The notes: generated by a model from the letters alone, not told the origin. A stretch of DNA of 64,000 bases from Neocallimastix lanati (nom. inval.) (GCA_016946835.1 JACVTC010000025.1:1-64000); one strand, 5' to 3'; shown: positions 11,235 to 23,682, counted from the stretch's first letter. Translations and numbers: made by a program.

Positions 11235-13960
11235 TAAAAATAAAAAATATAAAAATTTATTTTAGTAAATAATAAAAAATAAATAAACAAAAAAAAAAAT
11301 TAATTCAATTTATTATTTTTACTATAAACTAATATTATATTTTTTTAATTCGAGTTTTTTTATAAAGTAATGTTGTAAAAACTTAACTATTCTTTAATTA
11401 TTATTTCTTAAATAAAAAAAATCCTTTAAAAATATCTCAAATCTTATCTATAACAATATAATAGTGTACTCCCTACGAAGTCACTGAAGTTAGCATATAA
11501 TTATTCGTATTGAAAAATATATTTTAAGATATATTAGTAATAAATAATATATTTGCTAATCCAGAGCCTCTTAATTATAGGAACAAGTATTAATTAAAAA
11601 TTAAGACTATAAACACTATTATATTATTATTAAATAATTTTCAAAATATATTTAAACAATCTCTTTATTTACAAGAAACAATACTATTTAAAAAGAAAAA
11701 ATATAAAAATTTATTTTAATAAAAAATAAAAAAAAATAAACAAAAAAAAAATTGATTCAATTTATTATTTTTACTATAAACTAATATTATATTTTTTTTT
11801 TTAATTTGAGTTTTTTTATAAAGTAATGTTGTAAAAACTTAACTATTCTTTAATTATTATTTCTTATGTAAAAAAAATTCCTTTAAAAATATCTCAAATC
11901 TTATCTATAACATATAATAGTATACTCCCTACGAAGTCACTGAAGTTAGCATATAATTATTCGTATTGAAAAATATATTTTAAGATATATTAGTAATAAA
12001 TAATATATTTGCTAATCCAGAGCCTCTTAATTATAGGAACAAGTATTAATTAAAAATTAATACTATAAACACTATTATAATATTATTAAATAATTTTCAA
12101 AATATATTTAAACAATCTCTTTATTTACAAGAAACAATAATATTTAAAAATAAAAAATATAAAAATCTATTTTAATAAAAAATAAATAAACAAAAAAAAA
12201 ATTAATTCAATTTATTATTTTTACTATAAACTAATATTATATTTTTTTTAATTCGAGTTTTTTTTATAAAGCAATGTTGTAAAAACTTAACTATTCTTTA
12301 ATTATTATTTCTTATATAAAAAAATTCTTTAAAAATATCTTAAATCTTATCTATAACAATATAATAGTGTACTCCCTACGAAGTCACTGAAGTTAGCATA
12401 TAATTATTCGTATTGAAAAATATATTTTAAGATATATTAGTAATAAATAATATATTTGCTAATCCAGAGCCTCTTAATTATAGGAACAAGTATTAATTAA
12501 AAATTAAGACTATAAACACTATTATAATATTATTAAATAATTTTCAAAATATATTTAAACAATCTCTTTATTTACAAGAAACAATAATATTTAAAAATAA
12601 AAAATATAAAAATCTATTTTAATAAAAAATAAATAAACAAAAAAAAAATTAATTCAATTTATTATTTTTACTATAAACTAATATTATATTTTTTTTAATT
12701 CGAGTTTTTTTTATAAAGCAATGTTGTAAAAACTTAACTATTCTTTAATTATTATTTCTTATATAAAAAAATTCTTTAAAAATATCTTAAATCTTATCTA
12801 TAACAATATAATAGTGTACTCCCTACGAAGTCACTGAAGTTAGCATATAATTATTCGTATTGAAAAATATATTTTAAGATATATTAGTAATAAATAATAT
12901 ATTTGCTAATCCAGAGCCTCTTAATTATAGGAACAAGTATTAATTAAAAATTAAGACTATAAACACTATTATAATATTATTAAATAATTTTCAAAATATA
13001 TTTAAACAATCTCTTTATTTACAAGAAACAATAATATTTAAAAATAAAAAATATAAAAATCTATTTTAATAAAAAATAAATAAACAAAAAAAAAATTAAT
13101 TCAATTTATTATTTTTACTATAAACTAATATTATATTTTTTTTAATTCGAGCTTTTTTTATAAAGCAATTTTGTAAAAACTTAACTATTCTTTAATTATT
13201 ATTTCTTATGTAAAAAAAATTCCTTTAAAAATATCTCAAATCTTATCTATAACATATAATAGTATACTCCCTACGAAGTCACTGAAGTTAGCATATAATT
13301 ATTCGTATTGAAAAATATATTTTAAGATATATTAGTAATAAATAATATATTTGCTAATCCAGAGCCTCTTAATTATAGGAACAAGTATTAATTAAAAATT
13401 AAGACTATAAACACTATTATAATATTATTAAATAATTTTCAAAATATATTTAAACAATCTCTTTATTTACAAGAAACAATACTATTTAAAAAGAAAAAAT
13501 ATAAAAATTTATTTTAATAAAAAATAAAAAAAAATAAACAAAAAAAAAATTGATTCAATTTATTATTTTTACTATAAACTAATATTATATTTTTTTTTTT
13601 AATTTGAGTTTTTTTATAAAGTAATGTTGTAAAAACTTAACTATTCTTTAATTATTATTTCTTATGTAAAAAAAATTCCTTTAAAAATATCTCAAATCTT
13701 ATCTATAACATATAATAGTATACTCCCTACGAAGTCACTGAAGTTAGCATATAATTATTCGTATTGAAAAATATATTTTAAGATATATTAGTAATAAATA
13801 ATATATTTGCTAATCCAGAGCCTCTTAATTATAGGAACAAGTATTAATTAAAAATTAAGACTATAAACACTATTATATTATTATTAAATAATTTTCAAAA
13901 TATATTTAAATAATCTTTTTATTTACAAGAAATAATGATATTTAAAAAAAAAATATTAAA
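11235..13960. repeat. ~450-bp satellite, six tandem copies
   Basis: Six head-to-tail units are anchored by ACTCCCTACGAAGTCACTGA at 11468, 11924, 12371, 12818, 13266 and 13722, giving periods of 456, 447, 447, 448 and 456 bp. Each has a relatively GC-rich core (that anchor plus AATCCAGAGCCTCTTAATTA about 100 bp on) and an A/T-only remainder. Two sub-types alternate: one with TTCGAG and AAGCAATG, the other with TTTGAG and AAGTAATG (near 11810 and 13600). The core carries foldbacks: AGTG/CACT around CCCTACGA, and TTAGCATATAATTATT against a near-complement ending in TTTGCTAA. No coding frame is conserved. It could be a structural satellite or carry a small RNA. Confidence 0.92.
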
Positions 13961-16343
13961 AATAAAAAATATATCAATTTTTTCTATAAAAAATAAAATA
14001 AAGTTAAAAATAAGCTGTGTTTATATATATAGATTCTTTTTTTTTTTAATTTTTAATATATTAAAGTTTTTAATATAATTTCATTAATCCTAACCCAATC
14101 ACTTCAATCCAAATTCAAAAATAATGAAACGTGAATATTAATTGCACAAGAAATATAAAATTTTAATAATACCCCTATTATTAGTATTCTTTTACAAATA
14201 GGACATGTTTAAACATTTTTCAATATTCTATTTCTTTCCTCTTGTATTTAAAAAAAATAAGAATTATTATCGTATTTATTTTCAACTCTAAATTCATAAT
14301 TGACATAATTACTTCTAATATTCAATTTATTAGTTTTTTATTTTTTAAATATTATTTTATATCTAATTTAAATATATAATATTAATATATAATTAAATAT
14401 AAAAATTGAAGAAAAAAATTATTATTTTTTATATTATGTTATTTTTTAATTATTTAAACTTTTTAAATTTTTATATATAATATAATTATAAATATATATT
14501 TTTTTTATTTATATAAGTATTTAAAATAAAAAAAAAAGTTATTAATAATAAACATATTTATAAGTTTTTTTTTTTTTTTTTTTTAACTTTATAGGATAAT
14601 TTTTTTAATATTATTTATTACATTAAATAAATTTTTAATTATATAAAAATATATATAATATTATTATTAATTACTTAATGTAGTACATTTCGTAATGTGG
14701 CTTATATATTTTTAAGATAAAGCCATACATTTCTAAGATATTCTATACAATCATAAATAAATATATAAAAATTATTATTTCAAAAGAAATAATAATATAT
14801 TTTATTATAAAAAATTATAAATAATTACTTTTTATAAAAATTATAATTGAATATTAATATATTATATATTTATTTAATTATTATTTATTTAATTATTATA
14901 TAATTATTATATAATTATTAAAATGCGCCACATTGGGAAATACCTGAGTGAGAAATGCACTCTCCCATTGATTATCATTATTAATTTAATAAATAAAGCT
15001 TTAATAAATATGGCTTTTAATAAGCAATAAAACTTTTAAATTAAATAAATATTATTTAAGTATTCATATTAAATGTTATTTATATATAATTCAATTTAAT
15101 TAAATAAATAAAATATTATAAATAATCTTATTATTATTTAGATGTTTTTTTTTTCTTTAAATACTTATATTAATAATAAAATATTAATATATTGGTATAA
15201 TTATACATTTAAATAATATAAAATAATATATTCATTTTTCAAAAAATAAAAGTAAAAAGTTTATTTTATTTGTATCCTCAATATATTATTAACATGAATT
15301 TAGCGAATAATAAAAAAAAAATTATTTAGGCATCATAAAATAAAATATTTATTTAATAATTTTTATTGTACAGACAATGAAACATTAATAAACTTTATAA
15401 TTTAAAAATAAAAATGGTAACAATTTATTTTTTTTAAAAAAAAAGTTAAAATATATATATCAACCAAATATTATCAAAAATATTTTATTTAAAAAATATT
15501 AATTTTGATTAAATATTAAGAAAATAAAAAAATATATATATATATATAGATTAATTTTATTAATTTTATTATAAATAATTTTACTCTTTAATTAATAGTA
15601 GTACAAAAGAAAATTTATTTTTTTTATAAAAAGTTTAAGAATATATTCATTTCTTTATCTTATTTCATATTATTTATGTTTAATATAAAAGTATAATTTT
15701 TATATGTTTACTGATAATGTTATTAAAAGTAATAAAATTTAAATAAAGTTTGCTTATTAAACGAAAAATAAATATTATAATTATTTTTAATTAATATTTT
15801 TATTGAATTATATTAACTATAAAAAAAATATTTTTAATCAAATGAATACAAAGAGTGCAATTTTTTTTTTAAAAAAGAAATTATGATAAAAATAAAAATA
15901 ATATAAAAATATAAATATTTTAATTTAAATATTAAAATTAACTTTTTCCATGATTTTTGATATTGTATAAAAAATTTAAATAAATATAAAAAATTAAATA
16001 AAAAAAATAAAAAAAAAACTATAATATATATATTTAAAATATATAAATCCCATAAATATATATATATATATTTCATTTATTTACTTTTATTATTTTATTA
16101 TATTTTTAATACACCTTTATTAGTTTTTGATAATTTTTGATATTTTTGATATATTTTTTTTTAATTTTTTTTTTATTTTATAAAATATAACTTTAATATA
16201 AAATAAATCTAATTTATAATAATTAAATTCATAATTATAATCAAATTCATAATACTTATAAAAATTAAATTTATTATTTTTATTTTTTAAATTTATAAAA
16301 TATTCTTATTCTATACTAATATTTTTTTCGTCTTTGTATGTTA
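13961..16343. other. AT-rich intergenic region, no gene seen
   Basis: Nearly pure A/T with only short islands of complexity: AATGTGGC at about 14695 and an inverted GCCACATT at about 14934, followed by GGGAAATACCTGAGTGAG. An 80-residue minus-strand frame at 15834-16076 is entirely hydrophobic/aromatic by composition and not credible as a gene. Confidence 0.55.
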
Positions 16344-17828
16344 TTAACCAAATAGAGAGAAATCAAAATCTTTATTATTATATTGTTGAATATCATCAAT
16401 AAATGACTTTATTATTTCTGGTGATTCATACCAATAGGATTGTATCAATAAGGTATAAATATCTTTCAATGAAAGTTTCTCCATTTCTAATAATTCCTTT
16501 GCATCATATATGTTATAAAGTAACATATTTTTTATAAATGGCTCATCTATTTCTTTAATTAATCCTATGATTTTAGAATCTCTTATAAACGGGGATTGAT
16601 TAAAAATATAATATTTTAGAATATTTAACATTTCAATATCTTCGCTTGAATATAATATCTCATAATTATCTTTTTTTAAAGTATTAATATAATTTTCCAT
16701 TTTTTCCACCATTTCAAATCTAGATTTAAATTTAAATTGATTTAGGTTTTGATTTATCTGAGTGGCTAATTTGTTATTAATAAAGTATAATTTTATTTTT
16801 TCAATGTTATTGGTGCATTTCTTAATTTTAGAAAGTACATTATTATATTCTTTTGATAAGACACTTGATCCTTGATTTAAAATATATTTTATGTTATAAA
16901 TCATAAATTTATCATCAATTGTATCCGTAACAAATTGAAACTTTCTTCCAGTATTTTTATAAGTTGTGAATTCCGAAGTTTCAATGTCCGTATCGAATAA
17001 ATCAATAGAATAATTGTTCATTCTTCCTGCCTTATTAGCAATATCAATATAATAGTACATATCATCCGAATAATATTCACCATAAAAATTACTAAGATAT
17101 TTTGATTGTACAATATTTGAAAAATCATTTAATAATTCGTAATTGTATATTCCATTAATGGGTGAATTATTTTCAATATCAAATGAACTAACTTGAGGAA
17201 ATTGATATGTATTTTCAACGTAATCAATAAAATCAGATGTGTTCATTGTCACATTTCCGTTTTTATCTACTCCAATAAAACCATCTGAATATTTAGAAAA
17301 TAAAAATAATTCATCTTCTAATTGATTATCCTTATAATAAGATGGATATCTTTCTATATAATATTCTTTACTTCCTTCCGTTTGGGAATTAATTTTTTCT
17401 AAAACTTTATTATATATTCTAACAATGTTATTGTATTCCACATTATCGTTTGAATTCTCGATATCATCTCTCATCAAATATAATGTACTATTTAGATTTG
17501 TCAAATATTGACTGAATTGATCATCAATATTCAACTCGGATACAGTTAAAGGCATTAAGCATTTAATATCCTCAATTTCATTATTACTAATATTTGTATC
17601 TCCATTATTCGAATTCCATTTAATAGATGTACCATTAGAATATATTAAAAAAATACTATTTTTAATACATTTATTTAAATAAATATCATATTCGTTAAAA
17701 TCTTCATCATATTCACCATTTTCATTTTCTTCATTATTATTTTCCTCCTCATTTCCTTCGATATATTCAGAGAAAAAAACTGTAATTTTTATTTTTTTTT
17801 TGAATAAATCTACTTTTAATATATTCAT
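16344..17828 (-). CDS. Secreted protein of unknown function, C-terminal part
   Basis: Open frame of 494 codons that overlaps the end of the preceding minus-strand frame (17767..19035) by 62 bp. The nominal Met start lies inside the upstream reading frame, so it is probably not a separate gene but the second half of one product. The join can be made by a 1-base slip in the A run at ~17791-17800 (minus-strand A10), or by a 34-nt GT...AG segment at 17780..17813 whose removal restores the frame and gives a fused protein of 885 residues. The segment begins with an acidic Glu/Asn linker (EGNEEENNNEENENGEYDED) and continues as a mixed helical domain rich in Tyr and Asn. I do not recognise the family. 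Confidence 0.75.
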   Translation of the reverse strand: MNILKVDLFKKKIKITVFFSEYIEGNEEENNNEENENGEYDEDFNEYDIYLNKCIKNSIFLIYSNGTSIKWNSNNGDTNISNNEIEDIKCLMPLTVSELNIDDQFSQYLTNLNSTLYLMRDDIENSNDNVEYNNIVRIYNKVLEKINSQTEGSKEYYIERYPSYYKDNQLEDELFLFSKYSDGFIGVDKNGNVTMNTSDFIDYVENTYQFPQVSSFDIENNSPINGIYNYELLNDFSNIVQSKYLSNFYGEYYSDDMYYYIDIANKAGRMNNYSIDLFDTDIETSEFTTYKNTGRKFQFVTDTIDDKFMIYNIKYILNQGSSVLSKEYNNVLSKIKKCTNNIEKIKLYFINNKLATQINQNLNQFKFKSRFEMVEKMENYINTLKKDNYEILYSSEDIEMLNILKYYIFNQSPFIRDSKIIGLIKEIDEPFIKNMLLYNIYDAKELLEMEKLSLKDIYTLLIQSYWYESPEIIKSFIDDIQQYNNKDFDFSLFG

Positions 17829-19035
17829 TTAAATTTTCCAAAATTTTTGAAAATACATCAAATAATGAATTGGCCCCCTTAACCATGGAATTATACTCGT
17901 TTATATAGTATAATCCATCCGGTAAAATATTTTTATTATTAAATAAATTTTTACTTTCATATAAAACATTTTCAATATCATAGAGTGAAAATAATTCATC
18001 TACAATATCAACATCATTTTTATATCTTAAAATATTTTCATTCTCTTCAACTAATTTAGTTTCGTTTCCGTTTGTACTTTCATTTTCCGAACTAATAAAT
18101 TTAGACTTAAAAATATGCTGGTTTAAAATTTTTTGGCCGGCATAACTATAATATGAAAAGGCGTCTTTCACTGAAAAAATAAATCGATCAGAAGTAATAA
18201 ATCCTGAATTCCCGTTTTTATATAAATTATAAATATTATATTTATTAGTATTTTCTAAAGAAAATTCATTGAATTTACAAACCCCTAATAACGCTAAAGA
18301 GAGCTGATGGTCGAATCCATATGGACATTCGATATCACTAACCTTTTGTAAATCTTGTCTATCAACGTTTTCTAATAATGTGGAGTTATTAATAAGATTT
18401 AAATATTTATTGTAATCGTTTGGAATTTCATAACCTCTTCCAATAATGGAGTATGCCGGATATGAAATTATTTCATTATTATTGATATATTCATTTCTTG
18501 AAAGTATATTATTATCATAATATAAACTTGCACTTAATACATTTATAGCGTTTTTAATATCATCCAAATTTAAAGTTCCTATGGAAATATTTATATCTAT
18601 ATCTAGAAAGGCCTCTAAAGAAAATAATATTGTGTTTCTAGCATAAATATAGTCAGAATTAATTTCTTCTTGTGAACTTAAACTCCATTTGTTTAATAAT
18701 GAGGTTATTAATAATTTAATTATGCTTGTATATGTATCTAAGTGATTATTTATTAAATCTTTTCTTTCTATAGCTGTTAGATTAGAAAACTTTTCACTAT
18801 AAAGTAACAATTCATCTGTAACTTCTTGAAATGATTTTATTGACTCACTAACATTTTTATTATTATAAAAATTGAAGTCATAACCACTCTTTAAAGTTCT
18901 ATCTTTATTTTTTAATATGTTATTTATAAATTTTATACTATTAAATTCATGATTTATATTTGAAATTTTGGCATTGACAACACAAAATAAATATAAAATT
19001 AAAAATAAATTTATTTTTAAATTCATAGCAAGCAA
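17767..19035 (-). CDS. Secreted protein of unknown function, N-terminal part
   Basis: Open frame of 422 codons. The first ~23 residues are a clear signal peptide: MNLK, then a hydrophobic core INLFLILYLFCVV, then NA before a likely cleavage site. Translation may start at either Met 1 or Met 4. The body has several N-x-S/T sequons, fitting an extracellular or cell-wall location. The frame ends in a short out-of-frame tail (NKNYSFFL) just as the next frame begins, so the real protein most likely continues into 16344..17828. Together they would be one gene of about 2.7 kb, transcribed in the same direction as the ankyrin-like gene to its left. Confidence 0.78.
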   Translation of the reverse strand: MLAMNLKINLFLILYLFCVVNAKISNINHEFNSIKFINNILKNKDRTLKSGYDFNFYNNKNVSESIKSFQEVTDELLLYSEKFSNLTAIERKDLINNHLDTYTSIIKLLITSLLNKWSLSSQEEINSDYIYARNTILFSLEAFLDIDINISIGTLNLDDIKNAINVLSASLYYDNNILSRNEYINNNEIISYPAYSIIGRGYEIPNDYNKYLNLINNSTLLENVDRQDLQKVSDIECPYGFDHQLSLALLGVCKFNEFSLENTNKYNIYNLYKNGNSGFITSDRFIFSVKDAFSYYSYAGQKILNQHIFKSKFISSENESTNGNETKLVEENENILRYKNDVDIVDELFSLYDIENVLYESKNLFNNKNILPDGLYYINEYNSMVKGANSLFDVFSKILENLNEYIKSRFIQKKNKNYSFFL

Positions 19036-19706
19036 TTTTTTTAAATTTTATTTTTTTTTATTATTTTTAAAATTCTTTTTCTTTTTTTTAAATTTTTTTA
19101 CTTTTAGTTTATCTTCAAAATACAAACTTTTATATGACTTATATATAATTAATTATTTATTTATTTAAAATCAATAAATATATTGTATTTTATATAAATT
19201 TTACTCAATATACTAATTTTAATATATTATAACTCAAATACAATTTATATCAATATATTATAAATATATTATTTTATTATTAACTATTATTAACAATAAC
19301 TTAATCCTGATTTACAGTAATCACGTGTTTTATCGTGATTTTTTGCAAATAATATAATATTAATAATAATCAGAAGAAATGATTATATGAATATTATATT
19401 TATATATATAAAAAAAATTAATTCTGAATATATTTAATTTTTTTATTAAATAAATAATTTTATAATATATATATATATAAAAAAAAGCAATGTTAATTAA
19501 TACAATATTTTTAATATATTATGAAATTGCTTATGTTATAATTATTAAACATTTAATTGAGCAAAAAATAATTTATTGATTCAAATAAACAAAAAAAAGA
19601 TGATTATATATATTAATATTTCCTAATGGACATGAAAAAACTCTTCTATCGAATTATTTTCAAAATTCGTTCCATATACTCTATCGTTAGAATAATAGCA
19701 TAATTT
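19036..19706. other. Intergenic region with one CACGTG-containing hairpin
   Basis: Between two minus-strand genes. Mostly A/T. The only distinctive element is the palindrome at 19319..19340, listed separately. Confidence 0.5.
19319..19340. promoter_or_regulatory. Hairpin with ATCACGTG (E-box) core
   Basis: Arms AATCACG (19319-19325) and CGTGATT (19334-19340) are perfect complements around TGTTTTAT. The left arm runs into CACGTG, the E-box bound by bHLH factors. It lies ~285 bp upstream of the secreted-protein start codon and ~370 bp past the stop of the F-box-like gene. Regulatory function is inferred. Confidence 0.45.
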
Positions 19707-21626
19707 TTATAATAACATATTATCAAAAAACTTATGTTCTTTTAATAAATCATTATAAGAAGGTAATTCTATATCTTCTACATTGTTAAATTCCATAGGC
19801 GAATTATATTTAATTAAAAGTTCATTTATTCTATTTATAATAATTTTAAATTCTTCTTCTTTATTTTCTTTCATATATATATTGGCTGCTATGGCACAAA
19901 ATATCAATGGCATATAAAATACATTCGTTTTTTCTTTTATAGTTTGAAAAGGATCTTCTAATAAAGAATTATCATGGTTTTTAATTGTTTCATAAATAAC
20001 TTCGTCTATAAGTTCCTTTATAATGTTTATGAAATCAATAATTTCGTTATAATATTTAAAAATAAACATAAATTGAATAGATGCTTCAATAGTACCTTTT
20101 GTTAAAAAACCACAATCATATCTAATTCTTGTAATATATATATATATAATAAATTTTTTAAATTTTCTATTGTAAATATTAATTACAATAGAAGGATCAT
20201 AATTATCTAATTTCTCCTTCTCTAAATGTGAAGAATTTGTTATTTTTTCTTGATATAAGAATGTTAAAATTAAAATATTATCAAATACTTGGTTAAGTGA
20301 ATAATATTCTTTAATATAATTTTTAATTTCAACAAATTTTTTATTTCTTAAAAAATAAAATATCAAACAATTTCTACTATATGTTATATCAAGAAAAATA
20401 TCAAAAGTTTTACAATTATCAAATCCTAATACATATTTTATTCTATCAGTTGTATATTCCTGTTTATATGGTATAACTTTTTTGATTAGATAAATTTCTT
20501 TTTCTGAATTTAAATATTTATCATTTATTATAGATTTATATTTTGGATTTTTATTTATTTCTTCTAATATAATAGAATTATATAAAAATCTATAAAAAAT
20601 TACTTTTTTCAACTCTGGTAAACTTATATTATATTCTCTATTTTTGTTTTTATATTTATTTTTTATAAAAATTCTTTCTTCATTATTTATCATTGCTCCA
20701 ATATCAATAATATTATATACATGTTTAAAGGTCTCACCAGAAGAAAAGTAATATTGAGAATATATTGGTATATCCATAATTATTTCATATAATATTTTAT
20801 ATCTAATTATATATATATTTTCATTGTCTCTTTCCATTTTTAATAAATAGTCATTATATGGAACACAAATTACATTATTTAATATTTTTTCCAAATTTTT
20901 TTTATCTTCAATATTCATTTTATTTTTATTCCTTAATATATATTCTAAATATCCTCTGTCAATAATATATAAATCTGTTGATTTTATTAAATTCCAATTT
21001 TTATATTTTATAATATAATAAATTACATAACTATTATATAGTTCATATGCTTCAAATATATCAAAGTATCCTATATATTCTTTACATAACTTGTAAAAAC
21101 CTTCAAAAGAATAACTGTCTAATTTATTATAATAAACAAGTAAGTCGATTATATTATTAAAAAGTAAAATAAGCTGAACTAGTTCAGGTTCTACTGCGAA
21201 AGTTGTGTCACTTTCTTTATTTTTATCAAATAAATAATAAATTAAATCAATATACTTATTTCTGAATATATCACTTTTATTATCAAAACCATAAAGATAT
21301 TTTGTATTATGATCAATATAACTGCGTTCGTTTTCATATAAAAATTCATATTCAATATCTTCAATATCTTTTATATTATTTTTATTTAAATACTCGGCAA
21401 ATTCTTCAGTTATTTCATTATTTCTATCATATTTTTTATATTTTTTGTTATATTTTGTATCAATAAGATATTCATATTCATGTATAACATATTTCTCCAT
21501 CCATAGTTTAACATAGTTATTGATAATTTCCTCATTTACGTAACCGTAATAAATTAAAAAAAAAATATTTAAAGAACAATTTGATATTTTCTGAACAATT
21601 TCAAAAGGTAATTTACTCAATTTCAT
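19707..21626 (-). CDS. F-box-like protein, otherwise uncharacterised
   Basis: Single frame of 639 residues. It begins MKLSKLPFEIVQKISNCSLN, which fits the LPxEIxxxI start of an F-box, the motif that binds Skp1 in SCF ubiquitin ligases; only the first ~45 residues support this and the Trp/Phe later in the motif are not clear. The rest is a long, Tyr/Ile/Asn/Lys-rich helical region with no ankyrin, LRR or WD repeat that I can recognise. F-box-like proteins with unidentified C-terminal halves are expected to recruit substrates, but none can be named here. The start is the first Met of the frame, followed at once by the motif. Confidence 0.75.
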   Translation of the reverse strand: MKLSKLPFEIVQKISNCSLNIFFLIYYGYVNEEIINNYVKLWMEKYVIHEYEYLIDTKYNKKYKKYDRNNEITEEFAEYLNKNNIKDIEDIEYEFLYENERSYIDHNTKYLYGFDNKSDIFRNKYIDLIYYLFDKNKESDTTFAVEPELVQLILLFNNIIDLLVYYNKLDSYSFEGFYKLCKEYIGYFDIFEAYELYNSYVIYYIIKYKNWNLIKSTDLYIIDRGYLEYILRNKNKMNIEDKKNLEKILNNVICVPYNDYLLKMERDNENIYIIRYKILYEIIMDIPIYSQYYFSSGETFKHVYNIIDIGAMINNEERIFIKNKYKNKNREYNISLPELKKVIFYRFLYNSIILEEINKNPKYKSIINDKYLNSEKEIYLIKKVIPYKQEYTTDRIKYVLGFDNCKTFDIFLDITYSRNCLIFYFLRNKKFVEIKNYIKEYYSLNQVFDNILILTFLYQEKITNSSHLEKEKLDNYDPSIVINIYNRKFKKFIIYIYITRIRYDCGFLTKGTIEASIQFMFIFKYYNEIIDFINIIKELIDEVIYETIKNHDNSLLEDPFQTIKEKTNVFYMPLIFCAIAANIYMKENKEEEFKIIINRINELLIKYNSPMEFNNVEDIELPSYNDLLKEHKFFDNMLL

Positions 21627-21782
21627 TTTGGTTCTTTTATTATTTTTTAAATATTAGCATCATTCCTAATATTAAAATTGCTATTTATTAAATGTTATAT
21701 AAAAATTTTAATAGTATTTTTCTATCATGAAATATTAAAACCTAATAATTATTATTTATTAAATTACTATTATTTCCATAAA

Positions 21783-21807
21783 ACGTGATATTATCTTTAT
21801 ATCACGT
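21783..21807. promoter_or_regulatory. Hairpin with ATCACGTGAT (E-box) core
   Basis: Arms ACGTGATAT (21783-21791) and ATATCACGT (21799-21807) are perfect complements; the right arm is followed by GAT, completing ATCACGTGAT. It sits ~155 bp upstream of the F-box-like gene, a sensible place for a promoter element, and resembles the 19319 hairpin upstream of the next gene. Two further ATCACGTG sites without hairpins occur at 24742 and 58343. Confidence 0.5.
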
Positions 21808-22390
21808 GATTATTAAGTTGATATACGGGACTTTTATGTGCAATAATTTATAAGCAGTGGGTTTTAAATAACGGTAGTTTAGTAAATTTTATTAATAAAA
21901 TTATAAATTCGTACAATTAAAATAATAATTCTAATTCCTAAAAATTTACAAGAGAGTTCTCTATTTCTAATATAAATAATTTAATTTATAAGAAATAGGT
22001 AATATATTAATTATATATTCTTATATAGAGAACTATATAAATTTTATATGAAATAAAGTATTATAATTATTATAATTATAATAATATATTTTGAAATAAA
22101 ATAAAATAAAATAATTATTATCAAAAAAATATAAATTTAATATTTAATAAATATTATTAAATATACAAATATGTTACTACACGTATTTGTTTAATATCAA
22201 AGTAAATAAAAATATTAAGATTTAAAATTCAAAAAACTTTTTTATTTTAAAATGTAATATATCAATTTGTTTAAGAACAAAAATATTAATATTATAATGA
22301 TGAATCTAAATTTATTTTCTGCTTTTGCTTTAGTAATATTTATTTCATTAAAAAATAAATATTTCAAAATGTTCTACACAATACAGTGGA

Positions 22391-22789
22391 ATGGCAGAGT
22401 TTAACGGAATGTTTTTAAATTATAAAACAATTAATTACGCATACTAAGAAGTATTACAAATAGAATCAGATCCAGAAAATAAAGATAACCCATTAAAAAA
22501 TATTTTTAGTAATAAATTTAAGGAATTTGCTAATAAAATTATTATTAAAGATAAGAAAAGTATATTAAACGAAATTAAAAATAATAATATAAATCATAAC
22601 TTTAATGATTTTTGCATGGAAAAGAACGATCAATATACAGATGAAGCAACTAAAAATTCATTAACAATGCCAAATATTAATACTAAATACAGCAAATTAT
22701 ATATATCTAAAGAATTTATTAATAAATATTTGAATGAAATAAGTAAAACAGGTGAGAATATAAATAAAGGGTTAGGTATTTTAAAATAA
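22391..22789 (+). pseudogene. Decayed small protein-coding gene, unknown family
   Basis: A frame opening at an ATG (MAEFNGMFLNY) is broken by one TAA at 22445-22447 and then stays open for 113 codons of coding-like, charged sequence (ESDPENKDNPLK, NKFKEFANKIII) to a TAA at 22787. Just upstream, an ATG at 22300 in another frame encodes a hydrophobic, signal-peptide-like start (MNLNLFSAFALVIFISL), so the ancestral gene may have encoded a secreted protein since broken by a frameshift and a stop. An intron removing the stop cannot be excluded (TACTAAG branch-like sequence, CAAATAG acceptor-like end). Sequence to ~22930 also looks weakly coding. Confidence 0.4.
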
Positions 22790-22929
22790 AGGGTTAGCTA
22801 TATTTTAAATGAAGTTTAAAATTTAACAGATGTAATTATAAATATTATTCAGAAACTTTTATACGTATTACTTCATTTAATTTATTAAGTATGTTAATAA
22901 AAGAAATTAATGAACATTATAATTTTCAT

Positions 22930-23682
22930 TAAACAGTTTTCCATTATAAAATATAATATATATTAATTATAAAAGAGTTAATAGTTTCAAATTAAATATT
23001 AAAAATTATATTTTCTTTAGTAAAAATATTTACAGATATATAAACTGAAATTTATATGAAATATAAAATATATATTTGTTATTTTTAAATAAAATAATTT
23101 ATATATATATTTTAAGTGATTAAAAAAAGGAAACAATTCATAAAATAAATATAATAACATAATGAATTTACTATTAATATAGTAAATAAATTATTTTTTA
23201 CTTAATTAAATTTTATGAACAAAGTCAGAAAAAAAAATAAAAATAAAAAAAAATAAAAATAAAAATAAGTATTTAAATTATTTTAACTATTTTATATTAA
23301 TTAGAAAATATAATTAAAAAGGAATTTTCATATGAAAAATAAATCTTAATTATTATTGTACCAATGATAATAATATTAACTCATTTATTTTTCAGTTGAC
23401 ATAAGAAATATATGTAATGAGCATTATAGGATTGAATTATACATCCTATTTTAATTCAATTCACTAAAATAATTTAAAATTATAAATTATAATATAAATA
23501 TTATCAATCTAATGAATTTATTTTTAATATTTATTTTTAGATTCATAGTATTAAAAAAAAATGAAATATAAAAAAAAAACGAAAGTATTTCTGTTGATAA
23601 AATTAGAGGAACTTGTTAAAGGTAATTAAAAATGATCAAATTATTGAATTAATTAAAAATATATATATTTAAGGTATTTATC
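22930..23682. other. AT-rich intergenic, no gene seen
   Basis: Contains an AAATAAAAAT microsatellite near 23230 and no convincing open frame. Confidence 0.5.

Noticed and set aside
14690-14945. MITE with AATGTGGC/GCCACATT inverted ends
   Set aside because: Only 8 bp pair, flanks show no target duplication and no second copy is clear.
15834-16076. 80-residue frame resembling a membrane protein
   Set aside because: Composition-driven, no start context or homology signal, and the surrounding DNA is simple sequence.
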